Assembly (NCBI GenBank): GCA_900708905.1
Contig: CAADRB010000006.1
Coordinates: 712,135-776,134 of the forward strand
Direction of reading: 5' to 3'
Length of the DNA stretch: 64,000 nucleotides
DNA from: Hymenolepis diminuta
Lineage: Eukaryota; Platyhelminthes; Cestoda; Cyclophyllidea; Hymenolepididae
Shown: piece after piece, positions 21,966 to 36,852 of the stretch
How the letters are laid out: every line of letters starts with the position of its first letter
Position numbering within the stretch: position 1 is the stretch's first letter
Notes under the pieces: model-generated
Told to the model about the DNA's origin: nothing
Seen by the model: the letters and a program-made list of their open reading frames with translations, nothing else
The model's database searches: none
Position numbers and translations under genes: made by a program

Positions 21966-24900
21966 CGATAAATTAAACTTATAATGGAAATTTGTGTGTG
22001 GGATTTTCTTCATTTGCGTCACACGCTTTCTACTATATTAGCGAATTCAGTACAAATAAAGTTTCCGAATGCGGATCACTGACCATGCTTGGAATCATTA
22101 TTGTTATTGCCTATGACAATGATTATTACTTTTACAGCTTTTATTCATAGGAGAGCATCTGAATAAAGGAAACTGCACGTAGTCTAACACGATATGAAAC
22201 GAGGCACGGGGTAGAGAAAAGCTCATTATGAGTCAGGACATCAAGAGCCCTGCGATCCGGTTGGCTGGTATTTTTGAAATACCATGCCTATCTTCTTGTG
22301 TACTGCCCCATATATGTCGATCTAATTTGATGACGTGCAGTCGCACGCTCAGTTTGTTATTTCTCTAACCTGATTATTCTATAAAGTGGAAAATTAATGA
22401 AATCTAGTTAAGGAATATGGGCAGACTGTTGGTTGGATATTTCCAGTGTGATTTGTATGTAAAATCGAGGTAAGAAAAATAGTTATGATCGTTGTTTCCC
22501 TGCAATTTTGGATATTTGAGCATTTTGGCGGCAGGATTTATTAACCATTTATTAATTATTTAAAGTAATGTAAAAATAGGGATGATATTAGAGGCGTGGA
22601 GCTATTTAATCGAATGAATTTTAAGTGACTTGTGAAAGTGGGGCTTGGAAAATACACACGAATACGAACCTTCTCGCCTGGACATCTGGCTTTAGTTCAA
22701 TCTCAAATAATTAAATTTAAAGGTCCCAAGCCATGAAGGTTTTCAATAAAAGGAGACCTCAATCAGAATTCTTGTTCTAGAAAAATATTTAGTTCCACCA
22801 CTGAAACTTTCACATTTCGCCTAACTCCACGTTTTTGTCCAAATCAGATGCCCGATAGGACTTTTGATCGAAAGGACGATACTCCTTTAGAGTAGATCTT
22901 CAAAATGCCATCATTACTCTATGGAAACGATTATTTTGGTAAGTCGTATTATCGTTGGTAGGATCTTAACCAAGCATATTTAATCTTGACTAAAATTAAT
23001 AGTTAGTTCCAAGAATAAAAGTAAAATTATTCAGCTCAAGTTATCACCCACTCAGACTTACCAATTAGTTAGGTCAGTTGACCCCAGAGCGTCTTCTACA
23101 TCGTGGCTTAGGTCACCGTACTTGTGGTTGCCATAGCTTGTACAATAGGCACAATTGAAGCCAGAGTTAAACATTCTGTGGATTTGTAAATTCTTGATCT
23201 AGCCTACATATACATTAGCACACCTGGACGTGTTATCATTAGATAGTGCTGGCATTACTTTTCTGTTTTTTCACGAATGTTCTTGCTCATATTGATTTTT
23301 ACTGGTGGAAAGCTTATCAGGTCAGACCTAATCTATCGGATTATTCACTGATTACCTATACATAACTGGACTTGCAGTCTTATTCACGCATGAGTTTGTA
23401 CGTTAATCTTAAATTTAGCGCATTCTGTTGAGTATTTCATTCTAATCCTTGGCAAAAATATAACAGAATCTATTAATTTTTAATGACTTTTCAATATACA
23501 AATAATTCATCTTAATTAATAATAAATTTATCAATAAGGTAATAACTTAACCCACCCAATTTACAGTAAGTATGGAACATCCGCTCAAAGCACAAAGACA
23601 AGGATAGCATTGCAGTGTCAGACAAGTTGACAAGACATCTTTTGTTGTGATATTAACAGCTGGCGGAAACCTCCATTTAATAAAAATGTATTTCCTCTAC
23701 CATATACATTAATTCCGTCTTCTATACTATCTTCTATTTGCAATAGTCATATTATATTTATTTCAAACCATATATCAGTCAAATTTAGAGGGAATAAGTA
23801 ATTTCGTAGAAATATACTTCGTTGCACATGTAATATGAAATATATATGCCGGTTTATATGAAATTCTGAATATGCACTTTAAGCAAACTAACCAAGAATA
23901 TCGTAAATATCAACATAAGTAATCCGGTTATCGCCGAAGTCTCAGCATTTGATATTTAAAAATACGTCTTGTCTAGTAATTAAGATCCGATCTTCTTTAT
24001 TAATCAGATACCTAATATAATTTTATATCATTATTTAGATAACAAAATAATTGATAGATGAAACGAATAAAAATTACTACAAGAATAGAGTAAACATTTG
24101 AAGGGGTTTGAATAGAATTTCGTTGGTTCTTCAAAGATTCCCAAATGCTTAAATCTTCAAGAACGTACCAAATTACCGACATCATGAAATTCGAAAACCT
24201 GTTGTCCGAGTGTAAAGATAGTGCATGATCAAATTCAGAAGTGCACGCTCAGAATGATGCAAATTCGGTCAATAAAATGTCAAGCACAAATCAAATTTTA
24301 ACGGGCTTATCGATTTTTTTAACTGCAAATTATGCTGATTCTCTATTAGTAGACTGTGTGCACACAAGTTTAGCATTCAAATAACTTAAACTTTTGCTGG
24401 TTTTCGCATCGTTTTACGCGCAGATCCCACCCCTCATCAAACGTCTTGACCTCACATACACACAATTCTACTTCCTACACGTTACCTGAGCGATAAAATT
24501 GTTTTTAAGTGTAAACAAATGACATCTAAGAGTACATTATAGTATGGTCTGCGAAACGATAGAAATTTGATGACTTAAAACTGATGAATGTTATCCTACA
24601 GTTATGCCCTTCCAACTAGTTTTTTGAAGGTTTAACTGACTGGTGATTCCTGTTTAAGCCAATTGTTAATCAGTCTAAGTGGCTGACACCCTTAGCAGTG
24701 TCCACAAACTGCAAAAATACGCAAACCCCAGTCCTATCTGTAGCCAACCTATGTAAATAACTTTATTCAGGAAATCAGAAAAACTAAAGACAAAAAGATA
24801 GATATTAAGGGTGAGTGAGAAAAAAGGTTGACACGAGCCGGGTTGGACTTCATAATTAAATGGAATACTACACGAGTGCTTTGTTAACTAATTACCTTCA

Positions 24901-27717
24901 AATTCTCTTCTACGATTGCGTCATCGATGTAGCATATGAGCTGGGAGAGGAATGCCCCTGCAAATTCGCCGTTGATAAAAGGCATGTAAATTTGCATAAT
25001 AAACGTGTTTCCAAATTTTGGAATTTAATTCGCCATTTCAGAGCCTAGACTTAATTAGATGGAGATTCATAAAGTTAGTGCGTTTCTGTCTCATTTTCCG
25101 TCCACGAATATGATACATTTAGCTAATATTTTAGTTCTATGAGTTAGGTAAGTTACACAAATTCGATATCAATTCTACGTTAAAATGATTACGTGATCAC
25201 CTGTATTAAGTTGACTACAAATCTTTCTCGCTAATTGCATTTACAAAAATCGATAGCAAAATAAAGATGCTAATTGGGCAAATTAAGGCAATTATCTGAG
25301 GTATAGAGCATAGACAGAATGGTGGATTTTCGAAGATTAAAATAACGAAATTGGAACTGACAGAGAGTCGAATAAATTAAAATAGCGAAAGAAAACAAAC
25401 ATCTGAACGTTCTTTATGATCTAAAAAGGTTAGGCAGGGAAACAAGCCTAAGAAAGTTCCGTGAAAGAAGTTGTGTAGATGCTTTCCCGTGCGTTATATA
25501 TCGCGGCATCATAATAGGGATTTGCTTTGATGTTTAGACGAAAATGCGTGCGTGTGTTCATGGGCCAGTGAACAAGATGGTGGTGGAAATCATAGACCTG
25601 GTAGAGGGGTAGAGGGTAAATGTATTTCATATGTCTGCCACCCCTTTTCCTTCTCTTTGACAGAGTGTGTTAACTGGCTTACATGTCGGACAAACTCCTC
25701 AATCAAATGCACTCCTATCGTCCCCCGTGGCACTCATATGCACAACAAGATGATGCTAAATGATTACTGACAGTGGTTTTAATCAAAGAGACAACTATTA
25801 AGGCGAATGAAATGGCGCGTGATAAATCCGAACTTATTATGCTCATTATCTCTTTAATAGGAAAGTGGGGATTGGAATGACTGTGACATTCACTTATAAT
25901 CAATCTTCGGCACTTAATTATATAATGGTTACCCATGAGTAGGCCTTTTTACTACTTTGAAATGAGTTTTTCGGAATTATTTTAAAAGTTTGAGTCAAAA
26001 GCTGGGTAGTGTGTGATGATCGGTAATATTAAAAAATAAATAAGAAGGAAGGGATGATTTTCCATTTAATTAAATTGACCTCCCAGAAATTTAGATATGA
26101 AGTTATAAAAATTAAGCTCTTAATATTACATAGTGAATTATACCCCTTATAAAAGTGGACAACTTAACGCTTTCAGACTTTAAACATCCTGACCTCATCG
26201 TATACTCACAATCGAGCCCACGTTTCTTCTCTTACTGAAATACTATGCTATTTCATGATTACTATTGTAATATATATTTTATTCTAAAAAATGAACTTTT
26301 CAGTGTGTGAACACTTTAGGAGTTAAGGTAACACCAACTTCTGTGGTTTATGGTGCCTTGTTAGAAGGAGTAGCTTAGCAACCATATCAACAAATTTATT
26401 TAAATTAATCCTATTATTTCTACCTTATTTAGTCAAAATTGATAATGCTAGTCTGAAAAATGTTTTGCTAATGTCTACATTATTATTATTACCCATAGTA
26501 ATAAAAAAATTCGCAGATTTTGATTGTGGGAAGCAACTGAAATCGGTTAACAGAAAGTCCAAAAAAACGAAAAAAGAGAGATAATCAAAACAAAGAGTCT
26601 TACTTAATTCGAATTTTGTTTTCAGTTCGCACAGTTTACTATCAAAAATTAAAACTTAACGCCTTTTCTATGATGTCCAGTGCTTATTAGCGGGTTAATA
26701 ATCAAATTGGTCCTACCACTTCACTTCATTTTTCTTCCAAGGGTTGGGATGGGAAAACTGATCTTACACGATTTTCTTCGGAATAGTCTTACATATTTAA
26801 GTAAATACAGCGCCGTAACCTGTGTTCTCCAAAGGTGAAACGAATTTATGACGTTTCCATATCTTTCGATCAATGTGCGGGTCTGCCAGGTCAGAGATCT
26901 CGAGTTTAATATCCACATTCGTTAATGCTGATCAAGAAAGGGATAACGGAATCCAAATTTTTCAATCAAGGAGGCTATAGAATACTTCCTCATTGCCCAT
27001 TATAAGTGTTGAACAATGCGTTCTTTGAATTGCTTGGGAAATATAATAATTGATAGAAACAATTTCAGGGAATCACATCCTAGAGAATAATTTATTAATG
27101 GATCATAACGGCAAACTTTCTATTATTGTTAGTATTCTTTATAAAGATTGATAGTAATTTTTGTACATATAAATTTAATTAAATGTGAATATGGGCAACG
27201 AGCTTATAATTCGAGTTCAACTCAAAGTTTCTCATATGCGTTTTATCGATCACCTAATATATAATTTGGGTTTGGACACCATTTTATTAATTTACATAGG
27301 CGTACACGAACATAGTCAAATGATGTGACCTTTCTTTAAATCCGGATGCCAATACAATTTAAAGAGACGGAAAATATTAATCGAACCAATTTTGCAAATA
27401 AAGGTGATTACCTAAAAATATATACCGGTAAATATTACCGAATAAAAGATTGGAATGAGACATGCTTGAATCGTCGACTAACTTAATTATCGCATATTTA
27501 TTAGGAATTCAATCGATAATTGATTTAAATTCACATCAAGACCCGTTGCTTGTTTTATGACTTCGAATTAGTTGCAATTCATTTGCTAATAACATTTTAA
27601 ATAATTCAAAATTGCAGAATTGACCAGACTCTACCGGGGCGGGTTGGCTACACACCTCGCTGGATGTGTACCTACGGGCATTGATCTTGTGACCTCCGAC
27701 TTGCACGTTGACCACTA
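21966..27717. other. Intergenic DNA, no gene recognised
   Basis: Long AT-rich stretch. A small hairpin, TGGTATTT-TTG-AAATACCA, lies at about 22266-22284. The frame at 24860-25048 looks slightly protein-like but has no family match that I recognise. The segment at 26528-26650 resembles sequence near 51325 (GGGAAGCAACTGAAA versus GGGAAAGCAATTGAAA) and may be old repeat DNA. Confidence 0.45.
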
Positions 27718-28262
27718 TGTAGCGGCAGATGGCTAACAGTAAATGAAAGAAAAAGAACACCAAGGATTGCGTTGACCAGGTTGTATTGAACAAAGCTCGG
27801 TACAGAGTCTCAAGGGAAAATAAAGAATTGGAGGAGAAGGATTGAGCAACGGGAGATGCGTTTGACGAGCTAGGGTCCCCTGCGTGTGTGTGTGTGTGTG
27901 CGTGTCTAATAGAAGGCTATTTATAATCGACACTTTGGGTGAGGACACGCATAAGTCTATAATTGTATGCGTGCTTTAATTGGTCGGGACGATTGTAGGA
28001 AAAGGAAGGGTCAGTGCAGACAGGACTGGTTAATAACAAAGCCGACCATGCGGTGTCTGCTACTATCGTCCGAAGTATGCTTACCTTTTCCGATCGATGA
28101 GAAATAGGCCAGTTGAGGACACACGATGTTTGTCTATGAAGTGCTTGGATCAGGGAAGGTTAAAAGTTTACAGACATTACTATAAGGACAAGATAATCAA
28201 ATTTGGTGATGATCAGGGATGACGTAAGATAAATATTTCGGAGAAGAAAGATTCATCCTTCA
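27718..28262 (-). repeat. LTR-like repeat, copy B (minus orientation)
   Basis: Read on the minus strand this 545-bp block begins TGAAGGATGAATC and ends GCCGCTACA, so it follows the TG...CA rule of LTRs. It matches 48668-49191 (plus strand) closely, by eye in the high eighties percent. Shared landmarks include CATCGATCGGAAAAGGTAAG, TAGCAGACACCGCATGG, TTAAAGCACGCATAC and CAACCTGGTCAACGCAATCC. This copy carries an expanded (CA)n tract at about 27883-27904. Just beyond its 3' end comes TAGTGGTCAAC, similar in position and start to the primer-binding-like TGGTGACC in copy A. No target-site duplication was seen, and the internal sequence that follows is not recognisably gag. Confidence 0.7.
27883..27904. 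repeat. (GT)n microsatellite inside LTR-like repeat
   Basis: A GT dinucleotide run of about 20 nt. It is present in copy B but reduced to CACACACAG in copy A, and accounts for most of the length difference between them. Confidence 0.85.
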
Positions 28263-28329
28263 ACTGCGCCATTGGTGAAAGACATGTTTATATTATTATT
28301 ACCCAAGTCAATGCGTGAAAATGTTATAA

Positions 28330-29460
28330 GTTTTAATCTTTGGAAAACACCTGAGCATAAGATACAATGTAATAGTACGGAAAGGATGAAACAGGGATGA
28401 GATTACATAATTAAACTAGGATGTCAAGAGTCTTGCCTTATTTGAATTACGGTAACGCTTTCTCATAAGTGGCTTTATTCATGCCGCAATACTCTAATGT
28501 TCCGAAGCTCAATTTTCAAAATATGAACCCTGGGTTTCTGAGTGAGCAAGTGTCTAAGTCAGAGACCGCTAACTGGTTGATTTAACTAATTAATTGATCA
28601 TGCTGTTTTAATTCAACTTTTTCTTCTTACAGCCATGAATAGGTAAGGCAGACTAACATAGCTAAACCCACTAAAGTTCACTTAAGCTGAATACCAAAAA
28701 TGTTGATATTACTAAAACCCACGTAAAATACAAATTAGCGGACGTCCAAGAAATTCCACCCCCAATAATAAAGCATTTGATGATATGAGGTGGGAATGGA
28801 CCAAGAAACAAACCTGGAGATCACGAATTTAAGTAATTGATCTCCATCTGGAAACTATTCGTCGAACATGAGTGCTAGTGTCCTATGAATTTATGTCTGC
28901 ATATTTTCTTCACTGTGTAAATAATTCCCAATTTTTCACTATCTTCCTTCTGTTTTATCTATTGGAGTAACTTGGTTTACTCTAATATTGCAAGATCGGT
29001 CCACATTTCTCACTATACTCGCATTATTTCTATTATTATGGCCATGACAGGACAAAAACTTTCCAAATTTAAATCAGAGAATATCATATGTATAAATGGA
29101 ACGAGAAACGAGCCCAATAAGCTAAACTAGGATAGGAGATCAAGAAGAAGTAGTCAGTGAAGTAAAGACATCAAAAGTCCAAGTCTTCTTTGATTGTGAA
29201 AGTGTTGTATTGTCCACATATTCATATGAAGCACAGTTACTGCGCACTGGCTTGAGGTTCAAATTTCATAACTTGACTCTCGGTTTCATGAATGACTTTA
29301 TTATTATATCTGTGATATCCAGAACATGAAGATCCCTTGATCTAAGTTCTTAGTTGGTCATGCCATCTCAATTTATTGGCATCCTATTTGAGGTAGTTGA
29401 GGCTAACAGCAGAAATCATCAGAGTTCACTTAAGGTGAACGTATTCAGCGTTATATCCGT
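28330..29460. repeat. Two diverged R4-like repeat copies
   Basis: Two head-to-tail segments (about 28330-28700 and 29040-29460) resemble each other and family R4. Each contains a GAACYTGGG- or GATCCCTTGAT-like part and a final AAGTTCACTTAAGSTGAA element, compared with GTTCAAGGTGAAC in R4. Alignment is patchy, so boundaries are approximate. Confidence 0.35.
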
Positions 29461-31754
29461 TAATATTTAAAGATACTCATATAAATGTTGACATTTTTCT
29501 CGTGTACATGCGCGATTCTTTTAAGTTATTTTGATAAATGTCATTTTTTATTTTAACGAATATATATTTATGATACATATATTAGAAGGCAAAAAATGAA
29601 TAATCGTTCCTTGTCTATAAGCTCATTATTCTACTAGATTGACAACTACATTTCTTGGATTTCGAATTTCATAGTTTTTCAAGTCAATAACAGCCTGATA
29701 CTAGAATATATTACCTTGAAGTAAACAGAAGGAGTTAAGATGGTTCTCCGATATTCTCCAACGTACTTTCTTACGGTACTAAAGATCCTCCTAAAGACTA
29801 ACAAAAGACAGTCAATTCTCTCAAATAGTTGAATATCGAATGTAGAGTTGGTGACGGAAGCTCAGGAGAGAGTGAACTGAGTTGAATAAGACAGCGGGAA
29901 CAAATTTGTGCACTTAGAGCACAAAAATCGGTCACAGGCAGATGAACTGACTCATAATTGAGAAGTGTGGAGAAATGTACCTTTATTTGGTTGAGACTAT
30001 ATGGCCAGATATAAAAGTATTCGAAAAGAACATATTCACAAAGAGCTCTTCCTATAGCATTGATTATTGAGAAACTCGCATCATAAGTATTGCAAATCCA
30101 AAACTTTCAATTTGAATATATAACTAATATCTATAAAGCGAAGAAATTTTTCCGCCGGTATGACGGATTAATTTTTCTCTCTAAAAGAATGTCTAAATAT
30201 GGAAATTTTCATGAACTTGTCTGAATTTGATAGTAACTGTATTTTTTTCTACAAGCACTAACCTTTCGATTACATAAACCATACGTATCAATTTTCGACC
30301 ATTGATTAATCATTTATAATTGCCATCATAACACCCACTTCAAATTATTAATGAATTAAAGATCCGAATTAACTTAATTTTATTCAAAATTGCTTTTAGA
30401 ATTAGTGGCTTTTTGAATTTTGAATAATTGTGGCTTATCAGATGCCCAAATCTCGTATTCCCTCCGAGATCCTGCTTATGAAGATTTTTATCACACAAGC
30501 AAACGTTAATAATAACCAAATTAGCTAATGGAAGCGTATAGAAATGCTCAAGAGAGAAAAACATTTTAACAAAATTTAATTTAATTAGTGCTTGGATAAA
30601 ATCATAACTCTCTAATTAAAATAATTATTCACATTTACAGGGTGATGTAAAATGTTCAAGAATGTGTCAAATTATCAGCACAATATGCGGTTCAGAAACC
30701 AGATATTCAAGTGCGAAGACAGTGACATGACCAAATTACATACTCGGATCAGTCCAAAGAACGTCAAGGACACAGGTTCTATAGCAGAATCTCAAGCTGT
30801 TTAAGAGACCGCAATCTAATACTGATTTACGTTAGAATTTTAAATAAAACTTCATGTTATGTTTGTCATAATGTTTCATTAGAAAACAAATTGATGATTA
30901 TTTATTTGATATCGTATACAAAGAGTTACTTCTAAAAACTCTGTATATTTGAAAAAGACACCAAAAATTGGTTATAATCAATTTTGTGCATTTGTTATGG
31001 TCATCAAAAAGACGTCACTCAAATTTTGGATACATGATCGATAAGAATTCAAATAGTCTTGAAGTTAACTCGAAAGAATGTAACCTGAAGGGAAGTAGGA
31101 TGAAAATTCTTGTACAAACTCAAAAAGCTATTTTAACCAGCTGGTACATAAGATAAGTGCTGCAAAAGCGAAGAGTAAAGTGGAGGTATTGTTTAATTTA
31201 AGATGGCCATTAACAGGATTGGCTTTCCAACTACTTCCGAACTGTTCTTGTTAAAGTATTGACTTAATTTGTTTTTATATTGGATCGGCACATATTAAAC
31301 AAGAATAATAAAGGAGCAGAAGAGACAAAATAGTCTGTTTTAAGGGTATTTTAATAAGCGTTCATTAAAAAAGTTCAAACTGGTCCATCCAGGATGGACT
31401 TATGGTCCTATTTCGTTTAATCTGCCTTACTCTTAATCAAATAAATGGATTTTAAAACGAACTGTAGAATTACCAAAGTTATAAATAATCAGAATTTACT
31501 GATTTCATTCTTATTATTTTAACACAAATTCATCGCCTTTATCTGTTTATAAATGTCTTATAAGGGGCCTTTCATTGATCATTTATCAGATGCGCTTCTA
31601 TTTGTCATATCTTAAGGAGAATTGTCCCTCATCACAAGCTTCCGCTGTCCCTAGTGACCTGCTTGGTTCTAACGATCCGCCCAGGCTTGGATGAAAATAG
31701 ATTACTTTTCATTAAGCAAATTCAACTGCTTATATACAACTTTGGATTTTATAA

Positions 31755-31910
31755 TTGATCGGTTACTCGATTGGCCAATAACTATAGCAGTTAAGAGAGA
31801 TCACATTCTCAGGCACAAAAGAGGAAATTTAATAATGAGCAATCCAGTGCAGAAGAGATGGAGCACATGAATTTCATTCAGGTGCACCGAAAATATTTAA
31901 ATTGGCTTCC
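31755..31910 (-). repeat. Dispersed repeat R6, fragment 2
   Basis: Its right half is the reverse complement of the R6 segment at 13285-13370 (GTGCACCGAAAATATT). Its left half, CGATTGGCCAATAA and CATTCTCAGGCACA, resembles 54340-54400 (CGATTGGCCAATAATC, TTGCTCAGGAATTCACA). All three are fragments of one old element of unknown type. Confidence 0.42.
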
Positions 31911-34900
31911 AATCACCATTTTACCTCTAATGATATAATATTAAGTTCCATTAAAATGGACCCTTGAGTTCCTATATAAAGTGCATTTGAAATCTGTGGA
32001 TTAGAAGTTAATGAAAATAGGAAAAACAGACAGATGATAAATTGCGATGCAATTGTATAACACCTTTTGTAAGAGAATCTTAAATGATATTAAAATCTTC
32101 CAATTGTAAACTACCGTTTAACTAACCATTTTGGTGTGGCGAATTGTAATACCTGACTACTTAAAAGATATTGCCATTCTCTGAAATAAAGTGATAGATC
32201 TTGATATCTCCAGCAGTGGCTGGTAATACGAGTTTCATAATCGGTGGAATCAAAAATCCTGACAAGTTCAAACTCGTGCACTGCTTAGTCAGCTGAGAGA
32301 TGATAACTGCTTGCATTGCAACGGCATTCCATTTGGTGTTTCAAAAATAGAAATATATCTGAATGAATGTTTGGAATGAATTCTGTATAAATTTGAGGTG
32401 TGGCTTTTGAGTTGCTTTCCTTTTAGGTAAATTCCATCCAAGTCATTTAAGATACCGAGAGTTAAAAGGGTGTATTTATTAGATTCGAGTTTATGTATTG
32501 GTGTATGTTAGAATGAGAATATACAAGGACTTCAGCTAGTCAACAGAAAGATGGTTTCACGAATGGAATAAAGCTAATCAATACAATTAATGTGACTCTC
32601 ACAATCTCAATATATTTTAAGCCAGAGATTTGTCATAGCAATTCCCTATTCAAGATTAATATATTCACATAATGCTCGACAGGATGTATTAATAAACAGT
32701 TGCATTATGACCAAGGGGCTTGATCATGATAGTTTATTCACTTAACTAAGCGTTCTATCTAAATATTGATTTCCACTCCAATTTGCCAGTATCTCATCTC
32801 TTGGTCTTTATGTTGTCCAACATTCCCTTCATTATTTTACTTCTCCATATTAAATTATACTCTGAACAAACAGCCAAAAGTTTGATTTAACGATCATGTT
32901 CTCTCCTACAATAAGAGTTAAACCAATGGCTCTGTCCCCCTTACTATCTTATGGCAATGAAACTTGTTAAGTTTTTAATGGCAAAACCTTAGAAATCTTC
33001 CTCTTGATGAATCTTAAGCCGTAATCCTCTTAAATCGAAATTCGTAAAACTGTTCAACATTGACTGACCTAAGTTAGGAAGTGTAAAAGACGTGAATTAA
33101 AATACGCAACTTTTCAGAGTTAGAGCAATCGATAAAGATATACAGTCTATGTTCGCACTCTATATTTGGCTAAAATTAATACTCTCAATAAATCGCATTA
33201 ATTTCTGCAGCATTTTAAGGAGAGGTTTATTTGTCCCTTTGAGAGTTAATTTAACTTCAGACCAGACAAAACTTCGATTTTTTTCTCAGTGAGTAAAAGT
33301 GTCCGGTCTATAATCAAATGCTGTCTTCATGTGACCATAATTTTTATTTTTCATCTTAACTCGTGAAGCTTGTTTTATGTAATGCGGTCACAACGATCGT
33401 CCAGCAACCAATTAGAAGTAAGCTTTCAAGGTTATCACATGCTATCTAGAAAGGCGTGGTTCTGCTGTTATGTTATGATAATAGTTTTAATAAGGCGGAA
33501 AAATTGGAGGACACTGGGGATGCAGAATGAGAAATTTTCATATTTAAGCGCAGTTATCAATATAAGCCTGGCTTTTCCAATCTACGGATTTAAATGTTCT
33601 CTGCACCGAACCATTGAAACATGATTTAACATAAGAATAACCACTGGTTGCGATAGGATTGTTTATGGATAATACGTTGACAATCACGGATGGATGGTAA
33701 ATGATTTGGTACCAATGTCAAATAAAGTGCATAACACATTGGTGAACTGTGTTTTGAGCAATTTAGACTATTCCATAGATATCTACTTTTAGATGCTTGG
33801 TGTATGATTAAGCAACAACGAGACCTGAAGCTAAATGAAAATTTGAAGGAGAAAATTTACAGTTTCCCTAATTCACAGCTGAATATTCGCAGTTAATAAA
33901 AACAAGACGAATGCTGATAGTGCTTACCCATCACAGTAAGGATATCACCGTGATGATTGGTCCGTGTGTTCCCAACTTACATTGATAATGCCCCATTTTT
34001 CCAATTCCATATAGATTTATTATTTAAAAATAAACAAGGAAGTCCCGGATTCCTCTCCCCTCACTAATTTCATTATCATGCATTTATTTCTCCCTTTTTA
34101 TAATTCCGATTTAAACGGGCCGCTAGAGCTGAGGCAGTTACCGAGACCAGCGGTATAGGGCTACCTATAACATAGAAGATTTCAATTGTTCTGATAAATT
34201 TTTTTATATTGGTTCCTTAGATTAAGTTCTGTTGGGAATGGTGATACACTTGCAAACTCCTTAACATCCCTATCCTACATAACGTGGGCACTAAATACAA
34301 AAATAACGCGCACAGATGTCAGATCTTGGATGAGAAAAGTTGCGAAACTTGGATTTGTAATCCGTTATAAAGAACACATTTAAGGATGTCAATCAAATGA
34401 CGTTAATAAGAGTATTAGAAATTGCTAGCTTAGATAATAATTAAGCACTTAGAAGATGTGTATTGAAAAGGGTTTTAGCAATGCATTTGGAGACTATTAT
34501 TTTCAGTAGATTTTTGCGAATTCTCCCAGCAATGAAACACTAAATTTGGATGTCCTCCCGGCCATTTCCAATCTGTTTTACCCATGCAAGTTGTCTGACT
34601 TATTCATTGACTACATTGACTTCTTTTTACTTCTATTACTTCATAGTTTTTTATGAAAGTAAAAGAAGGATTAGTAAAATTAAGAATATCTAGAAGAGCA
34701 GAATGACCAACCAGGCTAATAAGTGGGTGAAGAAATCTGAGTTTCTCACCAATGAGACTCATTAAGACTATTTCTCTACTCAATACGAGTATTGAAAAGT
34801 GCTTCTCCAATAGAACTTAGGAGCTATATTAGCATTCTTATCAATATTTACTTAACCGAAAATATTTTCAGAATCTGAAAAATCTAACCAAACAATGATC

Positions 34901-36267
34901 TGCTGATTTGAAGGCATTTTTTCTTCTTTGACAATCAACTCATTCTAAATATAAATCTGTTTTAACTTAATGATATTAATTTGAAATGCAAAGAACGCTT
35001 CTTCTTGCAGCAGTGCACTGAATAAACATGATTTGTCGGCAACATTTACTCTATCTCATGTGATATCAGATACAATGGTGGTAAGTAGAATTCCTGCAAA
35101 TCAAGGTTAAATATTTACTTTAATCAATTGCATTCAATAGAAAAATTAAATTTTAAACCGTCTGCGTTTTAACTGCCAATTTTTTCGCATTAAAGTCTAG
35201 CGAATCTCGATTACAATTGCAACCTTGAGGCAAACGCATTAATTGATTCCTTCCGCCAATCACGGCTCAGTTTTTATCACTCGCAGTTGATTAAGCACGT
35301 GATCAAAAGGGAATATTTATATGTGCCTGTTATTATTGGAAGTTTATTCCGCAAACAATCTGATACTAAATGATTTATCCAAACAAAATTGATCAAACTT
35401 GCATCAGAACTAAGCACCATTTTAGTGGAATGGGTATGTAGGTAGTCAAACATGCACTTTCAAGGGCGTTAAAAGTGCATAGGCTTACACCCACAAAATG
35501 TAGGCTCGTTGAGTTGTTTTTTCCTAAATAGTTTAACCAAAACACCCTAAGAGTAATAATTAGCAAAATGAGGAGAGAAAAAGACTCCATAAATAAACGA
35601 CGTTGTTTTGGCTGCAACAGGTGGATTTCCTTTTCTTACCACGCAGAGAAAGTTCCATAAATAGCGCGCTTGTTAACCGCTTTAAATTTCCCGCGCTTAA
35701 TAAAATGATCGCTATGATAATAATTACCGAGTTTTTCTGCGGATTTCTAATGAGCTACTGCGTTTATAAATTCATCAAATTGTACCTGGCTGTTTAAATC
35801 CATGCGAAGAGAGGTAAATTCAAGCCAGGTTATAAAAATTCAATTGTTTATTTTCTTAAAATTATTAAATGGATACATCATTAATCCTTCATCAATTAGT
35901 TAATATCATATTCACCTTCGAGAGCCTTAGCAATTAATAATATTGAGTAGTAAAATAAGAGTGAAGTCAATCAGTCCCAATAAATTTTTACTATCATTAA
36001 TTTATAACACAGACAGATTAATCAGTAAAAAGTGACATTAGCATTTTTTAATTTGGCGACGCTTGGGAATTGCGTGCAAGCATTGTACAGCGGCATTTAG
36101 TCAATATAAATACAAATAAAACCAATGATTGGCCCAAGTGTCAGATTTGAAATTGGTTTATTAATTCCCAAATGTAGGTCGATTTTGGTTATTGGGTAAA
36201 GCTCTAACGTTCCTGCACTTAGACTTGACTTAGACCTAGACCTCGTCAAAAGTGGCATTCTGTAATT

Positions 36268-36326
36268 ATCGATAATTTACCTAATTCTTTGTAAAAAATC
36301 GATAATTCACCTAGTTGGTTTTTATA
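36268..36326. repeat. 30-bp imperfect tandem duplication
   Basis: Two adjacent units begin ATCGATAATTTACCTAATT and ATCGATAATTCACCTAGTT. Just upstream (36217-36243) lies a short run of GACTTA/GACCTA units. This looks like local slippage. Confidence 0.7.
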
Positions 36327-36826
36327 AATTGAGTTTAGACCAGTAATTAAGTCGATTACGCGTACGTCCCTAAAAGAATTCAATCTTCCAAAGATATCCT
36401 TTTAAATCAATATAATTTTATTGCATAGGCGTATCTTATTTCATTAACACTAAAAGGAATGCATTACTTAGGTGATAATTTCAGTAGTTTAGGTAAATAT
36501 TTTCAATGGGGGTTATCGCTAATAATACAAAATCCGGTATCACATGACAAATAGGTTTGAAATAACAAAATAACTATCTCGTTCTGTAAAACTAGATTGT
36601 GAGGATTCCAATAGATTATATGAAGTTACTGGCTCCAAAAAAAGAAATAATTAGTTATGAGATTGTGGGTAAAATATTCATTTTCTGCTATACTGGGATT
36701 GAACATTCGAATTTTGAATAAATTAAGAACCACTCTTTTGTATAAGAAGACGTGACTTCGTTAACTATAAGATGGATCTAACAAGTAGACAACTACTTCC
36801 TCCAAATATCAGAAGACTTACATGTG

Positions 36827-36852
36827 AGAAAGAGTGAGAGAGAGAGAGAGAC
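36827..36852. repeat. (GA)n purine tract
   Basis: A GA-rich simple repeat within a longer purine-rich stretch. Confidence 0.8.

Noticed and set aside
24860..25048. 62-codon frame with protein-like composition
   Set aside because: No recognised family, no plausible splice neighbours, and length within chance for this DNA.
34131..34145. GCAGTTACCGAGAC shared with 21881-21894
   Set aside because: A single 14-base match is expected by chance several times in a 64-kb window, and the flanks do not align.
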